64,000 nt of DNA from Apricaphanius iberus. Taxonomy: Eukaryota > Chordata > Actinopteri > Cyprinodontiformes > Aphaniidae. Of this stretch, positions 55,682 to 64,000 are shown in pieces. The position numbers and the translations under genes were made by a program. The stretch spans positions 1-64,000 of the forward strand of contig JAPXFQ010001150.1 of the NCBI GenBank assembly GCA_028564705.1, given 5' to 3'. The stretch's first letter is position 1. Each line of letters opens with the position of its first letter. The notes below the pieces were generated by a model. It was given only the letters and a program-made list of their open reading frames with translations, was not told the origin of the DNA and searched no databases.

Positions 55682-56297
55682 GACACAACAGAGACACTCA
55701 TCCTGGCAACACAGGAGCTGGCTCTGAGCAATAGATCGACAGAGGCCCAGATCTAGCACACCATACAAGATCCAAGGTGTAGGCTTTGCAAAGAGTCATC
55801 TGAGACAATCCAGCGCATAACAGCAGGATGTAAAATGCTGGTAGGGAAAGCATACAGGGAACGTCATAACCAAGTGGCTGGCATAGTATACAGAAACATC
55901 TGTGGAGTATGGGCTGGAACCCCAAGGAAACCCTGAGCAAAGATACTGTGGGACTTCCAGATCCAGAGAGACAAGATGGTAATGGCGAACCAACCGGACA
56001 TTGTGGTGGTTGATAAGGACCAGAGGAAAGCCGTGGTGGATGTGGCAATACCAAGTGATGGTAACATCAAGAAGACGGAACATGAGAAACTCAGAGAGAA
56101 GCTAGAGAAGGCTTGGAAGGTGAAGGTGACAGTAGTACCTGTGGTAATCGGAGCACTTGGGGCAGTGACCCCCAAACTGGAGGAATGGCTCCAGCAGATC
56201 CCTGGGAGAACTTCAGACATCTCAGTCCAGAAATGTCCAGTACTTGGAACAGCAAAGATATTGAGGAGGACCCTCAAGCTCCCAGGCCTCTGGTAGA
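55682..56297 (+). pseudogene. 3' end of a LINE with restriction-like endonuclease (R2/R4/NeSL-type)
   Basis: One frame runs from 55682 to TAG 56295-56297 with two stops (TAG 55754-55756, TGA 55934-55936). It has a Cys-rich motif starting RCRLCKESSETIQRITAGC, in which the expected His of CCHC is Arg. It then has ILWDFQIQ, ANQPDIVVVDKDQRKAVV and DVAIPSDGNI. The spacing P-D-x13-D is the PD-(D/E)xK core of the endonuclease of R2/R4/NeSL-type LINEs, which cuts the target DNA. The end VLGTAKILRRTLKLPGLW looks natural. The reverse transcriptase is missing (5' truncation). Clade is inferred from the endonuclease type only. Confidence 0.75.
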
Positions 56298-56411
56298 GGA
56301 CCTGAGCTTGGAATGGGAAACAACTCCCATGGTGGGCGAGAGGGGAATTACTTTCAAAAGGTATCACAAAAAGGCTGTCTTCTGATAGCTGATATTAGTC
56401 TGTCAAGCCGA

Positions 56412-56577
56412 TTGTTAAAAACATGACAAGTTTTTTATAGTCACCATCTATTCCCATAGTTGTGGAAATTTCTGTCCATGCCTTCTCCTTTTTGGTGCTG
56501 TCCTTGTAGAAACGATTTGTGGTGTCATAAATAACTTTGTAATTTTGTATGGCTAGAATAAGTGCTTTATCATCCAT
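56412..56577 (-). pseudogene. MADF-domain first exon (Harbinger-associated)
   Basis: From an ATG at 56577-56575 the reading MDDKALILAIQNYKVIYDTT, then FYKDSTKKEKAWTEISTTMG, matches the first two thirds of a MADF domain, a Myb-like DNA-binding fold. After MGID a GGTGAC donor-like site (near 56445) suggests an exon end; the following residues do not fit the domain. A pyrimidine-rich TTTTCCAG sits directly before the ATG. The matching BESS part is 4.1 kb away at 51766-52440 on the same strand. Confidence 0.65.
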
Positions 56578-56613
56578 GCTGGAAAAAACAAAACAGAGAA
56601 AAAGCTGGTCGCT

Positions 56614-58765
56614 ATAGGCGTCTCGCCACCGGTACGATTCGACTTGGATCGACTCAACCTCAGTACCTTTTACTCTCCACTGGCAGAAGTCTGGCTGAGC
56701 CGCGATACTATTTTTCATACCACCTCAGCTGTGGTTCCATCTGTGCTGAACTGGTACTGAAAAGCAACTTCAGACGGCTATCGGTCACTGATTGGCTAGT
56801 GGGTGGAGACACTGGAGAGTAACTTGACAGCGTCTATTAACAACAAACCGACCGCCATTTTGAAACCTCGCTACAGCGAGTGGATGTGTTTAGTGGTCGC
56901 TGAATGTAGTCGGATTTTAGAGTCTTAATAAAATGAGAGACATTCCTTTAAACGTTTTGGAGGTTTTAATATGATTTGAATAGATCATACAGGAGCACAG
57001 TTACCATTACAGTAGAATGCAGAGTACTGACCTGTCTCAATCTTTCAACAACAAGTTTATATTATTTCTAGCAACCTTGGTCTATCAATTCTACTTGATA
57101 AAGTACAACCCTCAGGGTGAAAATCAGAGACTTAAAGGCGCCTTTCTCTTTGATTAGAAAGCTGTGAACTTTGTAGACCTTTAAGGATGCCCAGTCGAGG
57201 GCCATCTCTATGGTACTCTCTGACCAAGACTTGGGTAAAGGTGTCACTAATAAGACTAAACATTCAAACTGATACTACAACATTAAGTAAACATGCGTCA
57301 CAGTTGATTACAAAGTACAGATAAATCATAACACTAAATTTCTCCACCACACTGACGAACAATAACAACGTTAAAAAACAGTGCTGTTATTCAAACGGAG
57401 TTTCAGGATTTCTGAGTTTGTTGGCTGAAGAGAAGATTCAGTGTGAGCTGGATGGAGCTGCTCACTGTGAGAGGGTTATCAAGGAGGACTCGGAGCTGAC
57501 CGCGGTTGAGAGCTGATGGCTCTCACCAGCAGGCCGAAGCAGAGAAACTGAGAACGCCGAATTCCTGAACTTGATGTCTTGTACTCTCGGTGAGAAGCAA
57601 ATTTCATGCCGCTAGTATATTTTATTCACAATATTAACCTATTCAGTTGCACATCATATTCAGTATGACTGTTTTTTTTATCAGTTATCCAAATTGCGTC
57701 TGATGCTACTGTTTGTTTTTGTAAAAATATGAATGACCTACTTAAGTTTTATGCAGCACAGTGAGACACATATGTTTCTATTCCCTAATTTGAATTCTTA
57801 GTGTATGTTTTAAATGCACTGTAAGCATAGTACTTTAAAAAAAACTGTGATCCGTTGCAGTGGGATCAACACCTCCTTCTGATGGACCAGAAGCAGGAAA
57901 GCGGCTTACGGAGGGTGGAGATGACACGATGCCTTCAATCTGCCTTCAATCAAACCTTCCTGTGATGCTGCAGACTAAACCATGACCCACAGACATGTGA
58001 AGCTGGACTTTTGTTTCTGAACTTTTTCCTATGCCTGTCCAATAAAAAATGTCCAAGCTCTACGCTTGAATTTGCATTTGCAGTTTCATTACATGCTGGT
58101 TGGTGGAATTATTTTACCTTATTATGTCTGGCATCATGGATCAGCAAAATTTTTAAAATCTGATAACAATTGCTCTGGCTGTTAAAAGTTAAAAAGTCTT
58201 GTGCTGCTAAATAAGTTAATTGCATACATTTGAAAGCTGCTGAAAATCCGAAGCCTACTCAGAGATGGGATATCTGTAAAACACATTGTAGTGATGCTGA
58301 TTTAAAAAAAATCTGAAAACATTTTCAAAGCACACAGCTTTATTACAAAACATACAGTTGTGGTTTGTAATTCATAGACTTTGTAGCATGTATATGGCAA
58401 CTCCTTTCTTTAAGGGGAAACATAGGCGAAAAGCCGTGTCGCTCCAGCGCTGGACGTAGTTTACTGCACATGTAGATGAATTTGTTCCCACATCCTGAAG
58501 TTATGCAGCCACTGAACTTCGGTGAAACCCAGAAGAACATTCGCTAGTGAGGTCGCCATTGTTCTTCTTTCTCTCCAAGCCTTTGTTTACTTCCCGCTAT
58601 GTACTCTGGGGCCGCCCACCATATGACGGACCCGCTCACTTCAGACGCTCGAGTTTGTTGCAACTGTGAAGCAACACTTATCGAGTCAAGCCGTGTCGAG
58701 TTGCGTTACCGATAGTACGATACAGTACAGCATGGCAAAAAGGTACTAGTGGAGAGATGCCTTAT
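56614..58765. mobile_element. Possible DNA transposon with about 20-bp inverted ends
   Basis: The left end (56614-56635, ATAGGCGTCTCGCCACCGG and TAC) and the complement of the right end (58743-58765, ATAAGGCATCTCTCCACTAG and TAC) agree at about 16 of 20 positions over the AGGC...GTAC core. The adjacent inner sequences are both rich in TCGAC/GACTCGA words. The interior has no transposase. It contains an intron-like pair: a CTCG/GTGAGA donor near 57591 and a CCGTTGCAG acceptor near 57861, followed by AATAAA near 58042. The left end abuts the MADF exon. No clear target duplication. Confidence 0.45.
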
Positions 58766-59089
58766 GTAACGTTCAGACAGTTAAGCCAGCGCTAATCTAC
58801 TCATCTTTTTTATTTTTAAATTTAATGGATGCTTGATTTCTTGTTTAGCCCTATTTTTTTTCTCGAGCTTGACACGTTTTGGAGGAGTGTCGCGTCAAAA
58901 ATAAAATCTATCCTTTCATAGGCGGGGAGGTGTGACAAGTCGCTTCTGGGATGCTATTTAAACGCGGGGCGGATCTCATATACTAGAATGCTTTTCTATT
59001 TACTGTGGTAACCGCGCCGCTGCTGTGACGCCTTGTTGACGTGCCCGTAGGTAACGGGCCTTGGCTTTTTACTGGATTCTCAACAGCGC
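58766..59089. other. Unassigned DNA
   Basis: No gene or repeat recognised. Confidence 0.4.
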
Positions 59090-59570
59090 AAAGCTAGGCC
59101 TTTACATCTGAAACCCTTGCCTCCAAAGCTACGAAAATGCTACATTTATTACACTTCCCATTATCACTAAAGGAGGCGGGGGAGTAACTAAACATCTGAC
59201 ACAGAGAACAGGAGAGAGGAGCCACGGAGGGGGAGGAAGGAGAGATAGATGGAAGAGAGGTAGACATAGCTGCCACGAAGCTAAGCTAATGAGCTATTGA
59301 GATCCTAGCACATCGAGAAAAAATGTGTGAAACACAAAGGGTTCCCAAAACGTAAAGTACACTAACTGGAAATTAGTGTAGTAGTGTGCTTGTGTGTTAA
59401 AATAACTTAGAAAGACCTCAACACAGAGTAAAATAGATAAACCAAAGAGAATCTGAGCACCAAACACCAAGCAGGTCCGCAGTGAGGCAGCAAGTGTTAA
59501 GCTGTCAGTGGTGAAAACGTACTGTAAGAGTATTATGATGAGTTTTAAAAGTGTGGGAAATTTCTGCACA
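59090..59570 (-). mobile_element. L2 5' end fragment (leader and ORF1 start)
   Basis: The ORF 59276-59094 reads SCSLCQMFSYSPASF and GKCNKCSIFVALEARVSD, the Cys-containing N-terminus of L2 ORF1. Its plus-strand sequence ACCCTTGCCTCCAAAGCTAC matches copy A around 7275-7300 closely. Upstream, to about 59570, is presumed leader. Only the 5' end of the element is present, so a deletion rather than 5' truncation produced it. Confidence 0.7.
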
Positions 59571-60619
59571 CAAAATCATCTTTGCTTAGATCTGGTGTTT
59601 TAAACTTCTTTCATTAAATATCAAAAATATATCCCCCTGTAGTCAACCTTACAAAGTAAAAATGTATCAAAAACCCATAAAATTTCCAACTAGACTTTGT
59701 AAAGAAGAAAAATACTAAAGAGCATCAAGTTAAAAGAAAGCAAATCCCAAAAGTAAGAGACAGACTGCTCCAAAATTAAATTTCTCAAAAACTGAGTAAA
59801 ATATTAATGTTTTCCACCAAAAAAAGTGGTTGTTTTTTCTCTTAAAAACCTACAACTCCTGAAGTTCCTCTTTTACTCCCTGATTTTTAGATGAAGGTGA
59901 TGATGAGGGTCTTGGTATTTGGACTCTTGTCAAACTAGTGTTTTTCTCTGATTTGAAAGGTAGGCCTGTCAGCACTTGACAAGTTGGTTTTGGGGGTCAC
60001 TGCCTCACTTCGTTGTCCTCTGGAGATCCAGATAGGAGCAACAGGATAGAGCTTTGTCTGCAGCCACAAAAGAAAGCAAGACACCCAGGGAGCTGTGAAT
60101 TTAACTCCCCAAAGAGGCATACAGACAGACATGCCAAAAGGCTACAGGTGGAGCTGCACTGTGGAGAAAACAAATAATGAGACAGCAGGAGGTTGTGCAG
60201 CGACAGTCAGTACTCTCAGCTGATGTCTTGACTGTGGGAGAAAAGTGAGGAGAACAAAAAAGGAGAAAATATTTGAGAAACAGCAGAACATGTAGTTGTC
60301 CTATAAGTCTGCAAAGATTGGAACAATTAACTGAATTAATATCAGTAAATATGATTTATCAGCAGTGGAGAAAAAAATTAAGCATAAAAATCCTTTATTC
60401 AGATTTTAAGTTCTGAAAGTGTCTCTTGCATTACTGTAGAGAAAGTCCCAATTTGTCTATTAATCTTTTGACACAAACTCAAAATACTTGAACTCCCAAG
60501 ACACAGTACACTTGGCACCTTAAGAGCACTTTGCTAAATTTTCTAGTTAGGTACATTTCAAAAACGTTTTATATCTTAAAAACATTCCATATTTTTTGTC
60601 ACTTATTTCATATAGTGAC
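59571..60619. other. Unassigned DNA
   Basis: No gene recognised. The minus-strand ORF 60132-59935 has no known motif. Confidence 0.4.
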
Positions 60620-60627
60620 ACTCACAC

Positions 60628-62158
60628 AGTGTTGGGGAGAATACTTTGTAAACGTATTTAGTTACAGAACACTAAATACCTGTTTTAAAATGTATTTTGT
60701 AACATATTCCGTTACTTTGCTGAATCCTGGTACTTTATTCTAAATACTTGGAATACTTCCCCTTATTTAAGTCTATTAAGTTTCACAAAATGTGCTGGCA
60801 ACTACTACCACGGGAAAACGGAGGACATGTTCATGCTAAACATTAGATACTGACTGGGAAAAAATTCAGATTAAATTTTGAGTTTTTAGAAGCCAGTGTT
60901 GGGAATGTTCACTTTTTATATGAATTAGTTCAAAGTTCAGATCACACATTTTTTGCGTTGAGCTGTTTCCCTCAGAATACTGACATTTTCCAATTGTTGC
61001 CATCCATTCAGTCCACTCTTGTACCGAGCTGCACCATTTTACCCCATACAGTATATTCTAAAAAAAACAATTCTTATAGTGTGTTTTTTGTTTGTTTTTT
61101 CAGGAATTATTTAAAAATCTGTGGTAGGAACTTTGCAGGGCTATGAAACTTTAAGACTGCACCTCATAGTGCAATATTCGAAGCGCAAATCAATTAAACA
61201 TTAATTAACTTTAATCAGTTTTCAGTTTCTGTAAATTGTATTTTCTGAGGTGTTTGCCAGAAGAACAATTCTAGAACTTGAGTTATGAGATTCAAAAATT
61301 AGCCAAATGAATACGAATGTTTACAATTCCTTACTTAAGTTTATGGGCAAACTGGGCACTCCATTTTTCTTGAAGGCTGCAGGTCTCTGATATATACTTT
61401 AATGTGAGGTTGTCCAGCTGCGGCTGGGAGATAAAGATAGCAGAATTGTTGCTACTGAACCACGTTATCTGGTTTTGAGTGGTAGAGAATTTTTGTTTTG
61501 TTTTTGTACGTTGTTGCAGTGTCTTTTAATTTTTTTGTGACTTTTATATATGTTGAAAGGTTGGCCAGTCGGATGCTTTATGTTTCAAGTTTGCTGTTGA
61601 CATTATCAATGTGTGGCGCAGCTTCTTGAGACCCGCAAACAAAGTTTACACAAAAATGTAAGAATTTTCCCACCTGGATCCATCACTAACCTTTGCAAAA
61701 AATATTTTAGGTGGTCATACAAAGATTTCGCTTCGTTTATTGATGCCAAATTACAGCTGATACAGCAATCACTGGAGTTTACCTGCATACTTCGTAGTTT
61801 TACACCAGAAGCATAAATCGATAGGGTTGCCAGATTTGACCTTTTCCCTCCATTTTAACCACCATGCCTTTGTCAAGCTTTTGTTAGGAAGGCTTGAATA
61901 AAATCTGGCATGACTTAAAAAAAAATAACTGGCACAGAGCGCTATTCACAAACGGCAGAATGACTCCATTCATAATAAAGTTAATCAGACCAAAAGTGAA
62001 CGAGTTAGTGGAAAATAGACAAGTATTCCAATGGTATTAAGAGAGTAACTGTATTCTGAATACCACGTTTAAAAATAACTGTAACGGAATACAGTTACTC
62101 ATAATTTGTATTTTAAATACATACCGCCGGTACATGTATTTCGTTACTATCCAACACT
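60628..62158. mobile_element. hAT-like element with TIRs and 8-bp target-site duplication
   Basis: Ends AGTGTTGG and CCAACACT are perfect inverted repeats; longer inverted similarity follows (GTTACAG, CCGTTAC). Flanks ACTCACAC (60620-60627) and ACTCATAC (62159-62166) agree at 7 of 8 bases. Inside, near 60897, a second hAT-type end starts (CAGTGTTGGGAATGTTCAC) without a visible partner. The central ORFs (61606-61816, both strands) show no convincing transposase motif. Confidence 0.7.
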
Positions 62159-62659
62159 ACTCATACATTATGTAAAGTCATTACACACACAGTAAAATAT
62201 TTCATGCCTTTATTTCATGTAATTTTGACTATTAATTTTATCATGACTTAGTTGCGTTTCCACTATCTGAACTTCCGGGTAATTTTACTGTACCTTCAAC
62301 CAAGTACCAGCCTTGTAGTATGCACTCAGAAATGGGCCAGTAGAGTAGCTGGAATTGGGAGCTGTGGTTAGGACTTTTACAATTTTTTGATTTTTTTACA
62401 TTGTTTAAAACTTTTTTTTCATCAATAATTTTATTTTTTTATGTAGATTTTTCTATATATGTATTTTCTACATCTATATGTTTCATTTTTTTGAGCTTTT
62501 TTTCAAGGACAGGTGGATATATCTGTTTATGTCCTTTCTTTTGTGGTTTCGTTACTCTATTCACTATATAAAATCAACAGAAAGAAAATATTGGCCACAG
62601 AATTTTACAGATCCGTCCCAAAAATAACTAACAGGCTCATCAAATTGTCGGATCCACTG
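62159..62659. other. Unassigned DNA
   Basis: T-rich stretch near 62380-62490. The ORF 62513-62812 is probably a shadow of the piggyBac-like segment on the other strand. Confidence 0.4.
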
Positions 62660-63134
62660 GTGATTCTACTCTTCCTCGTCTGTCAAGCAAACCTCGCCAA
62701 AATCATCATTATCATCCTCACTTGTAGCCGAGCAGAGAACTTTACTGCTGTTTACTTGCTTAAGCGGTCTTTTTTCTCTGTTTTCGATCGCATCTGCTAT
62801 TATTACCACTGATTTTTACATCCCTCCCACCTCGGTCACAATTCTGACGTCTTGGCCTCATAAGTTTTATCTTTCTAAAAGTCGCTTTCTCTATACTTTT
62901 GACCGCAGCAGCTGTACCTGGCGTCCCCTGCTCGCGGCGCTGACTTACAGGCCGATTTACTCCAACAGTTTCCATGGTAACACACCCAAAAAGGTGTCCA
63001 AGATTAAAGGTACACATGTCCACCATCTCCTGGTGTAAAGTAGTAATTAAATTAGTGGCCCCCTTTTCCAGCTGTGACTCGTTAAAGTCAGTAATGTTGC
63101 TTGTCGCAATATTGCGACTTTGGCGCCTAGAGGG
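62660..63134 (-). mobile_element. piggyBac-like element end
   Basis: On the minus strand the element begins CCCTCTAGGCGCCAAAG exactly next to TTAA (63135-63138), the obligatory piggyBac target. A perfect 16-base palindrome, GTCGCAATATTGCGAC (63103-63118), is subterminal. Further in, the minus-strand reading SEDDNDDFGEVCLTDEEE (about 62728-62675) is the acidic N-terminal style of piggyBac transposases. The catalytic domain and the other end are not found. Confidence 0.65.
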
Positions 63135-63195
63135 TTAAGTACTTTATAAATTTGTGGTATTTATGTTCCTTATGTAGTTTAAATTATCATTTTAG

Positions 63196-63708
63196 TTGTT
63201 TTCTTTACATTCTGTTAGTATTTTGGCACTTCCTTTTTCCATATTTTCCATACTTCCCAGCAACTCATCTCCTTCAGTTCTTGTCTTTCCTCAAGCCTCT
63301 AGGTCATTCTTTAAAAGGCAACGGAACCCAGTTTCAGCCAGTTTTCCAGCACCTCAGCCAGACTCAGCTCAGTCCCATCCACTACAGTCAGATGCAGCTG
63401 CCTCTCAGCCACAGAAGCCTCCCTCAACTGTTTCTCAGCTGCTGAGGATGTCCAAAGAGACATTTCCTAATCCTACACCACACTGTGGGTCCTCAGGGCC
63501 TCTTCGAGGCTTTTCAATGCCTCTTCGAGGGTCTTCTAGTTATTGCCACACTCAAGGTACACTGCTGGCCTCCGCCTCAACACAAGGTCCTCAAAAGCCG
63601 GCCTCCTCGTTACAAGGTGCTCAGACGCCTGCCTGCTCGTTCCTCGTTGGCAGTCTCCCGGGTCCCCGTTCCTTTGTCGTCGACCACCAATTGAACTATT
63701 ATCCATGA
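63196..63708 (+). pseudogene. ORF of unknown function, Ser/Pro/Gln-rich
   Basis: A 170-codon ORF with a hydrophobic start (SILALPFSIFSIL), then a Gln/Pro/Ser-rich region and short internal repeats (GPLRGFSMPLRGSS; STQGPQKPASSLQGAQTPA). Two further frames are also open here. Repeats and composition suggest mobile-element or low-complexity origin rather than a host gene. I do not recognise it. Confidence 0.3.
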
Positions 63709-63903
63709 ACTCTGGGTAGTTTATTTATGTTTTATTCTTTTGGACTCCTGCTGTTTACTCTAAATCCTGACCATTGTATATTTCCTATTCCTAAGCACCA
63801 GTGCTGAGTCCCTGTCCGACTGGCGGGCATGTGGTGTACAGAAGCTTGCCCGGTGTAGCTCTGGCTAGAGGTACAGTGTAAGCCCAGTAACAAACGGATG
63901 CAT
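63709..63903. other. Unassigned or 28S-derived flank
   Basis: The left part has no signature. From about 63785 it may belong to the 28S-like segment. Confidence 0.35.
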
Positions 63904-63953
63904 CTTGTTTGGGAATGCAGTCTACCTGAGTGGTAAACTCCATCTAAGGCTAA
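63904..63953 (+). rRNA. 28S rRNA-like fragment
   Basis: The words TTGTTTGGGAATGCAG and TGGTAAACTCCATCTAAGGC, about 14 bases apart, occur in this order in the conserved core of eukaryotic 28S rRNA. Similarity ends at about 63953. The 120 bases to the left (from about 63785, with GACTGGCGGGCATGTGGTG and GTGTAAGCCCAGT) could be a diverged 28S expansion segment, but this is not certain. It is not a functional rRNA gene; it may be an rRNA-derived retroposon or a dispersed fragment. Confidence 0.68.
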
Positions 63954-64000
63954 TTTGGGTTAATTTCTTTTATAAAGACAAGGTGTTCAGGTGAAGAAAA

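Noticed and set aside
55698..56367. Three minus-strand ORFs of 95-167 codons
   Set aside because: They are antisense shadows of the plus-strand LINE endonuclease tail, which has recognisable catalytic spacing.

Overview
The window looks like teleost fish DNA, most likely percomorph (inference). Every protein family I can recognise is a mobile-element or retroviral family common in fish genomes: L2-clade and Rex1/CR1-like LINEs, a gamma/epsilon-like endogenous retrovirus (ERV), tRNA-derived SINEs, and hAT, Tc1, PIF/Harbinger and piggyBac-type DNA transposons. I found no convincing host protein-coding gene, tRNA gene, CRISPR array or bacterial-style operon. It is a layered, mostly dead repeat landscape separated by AT-rich DNA that I cannot assign.

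Layout. 1-7318: L2-type LINE on the minus strand (copy A), split by a full-length Rex1/CR1-like LINE on the plus strand (2939-5983). 7.3-20.3 kb: unassigned DNA with hAT-like MITEs, short retroposon tails, a repeated hAT-like fragment and a solo-LTR-like repeat (15054-15648). 20.4-30.3 kb: L2 copy B, a SINE, the 5' part of another LINE, the nearly full-length L2 copy C and a second SINE. 30.3-34.8 kb: mostly unassigned, with a 150-bp direct repeat flanking a LINE 3' end (32571-33152). 34.8-44.2 kb: an ERV on the minus strand whose reverse transcriptase is split by the best-preserved element here, a 3.5-kb LINE (39612-43083, plus). 44.2-46.6 kb: LTR-like fragment, hAT transposase debris and a LINE tail. 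46.9-51.1 kb: L2 copy D with two nested insertions. 51.2-58.8 kb: PIF/Harbinger pieces (transposase N-terminus on plus, MADF and BESS pieces on minus) interrupted by a repeat-rich unknown ORF, a Tc1 transposase, a foldback-like segment and the tail of a LINE with a restriction-like endonuclease. 59-64 kb: L2 5' fragment, a hAT element with 8-bp target duplications, a piggyBac-like end next to TTAA, an unknown ORF, and a 28S rRNA-like segment at the right edge.

How the pieces relate. Nesting gives relative ages: copy A is older than the Rex1-like LINE, the ERV is older than the 39.6-kb LINE, and copy D is older than its MITE and LINE-tail insertions. Almost all reading frames carry stops, frameshifts or deletions. 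The main exception is the 39.6-kb LINE, whose endonuclease and reverse transcriptase are open over 938 codons. Two LINEs of different clades both start at AAGATGGCGCC, a YY1-like motif that includes the start codon, followed by a hydrophobic N-terminus. I see no evidence for a wholly new biological system. The observations best worth following are that shared LINE 5' module, the repeat-coding ORF at 53.1-54.3 kb, the split Harbinger module and the 28S-like segment.
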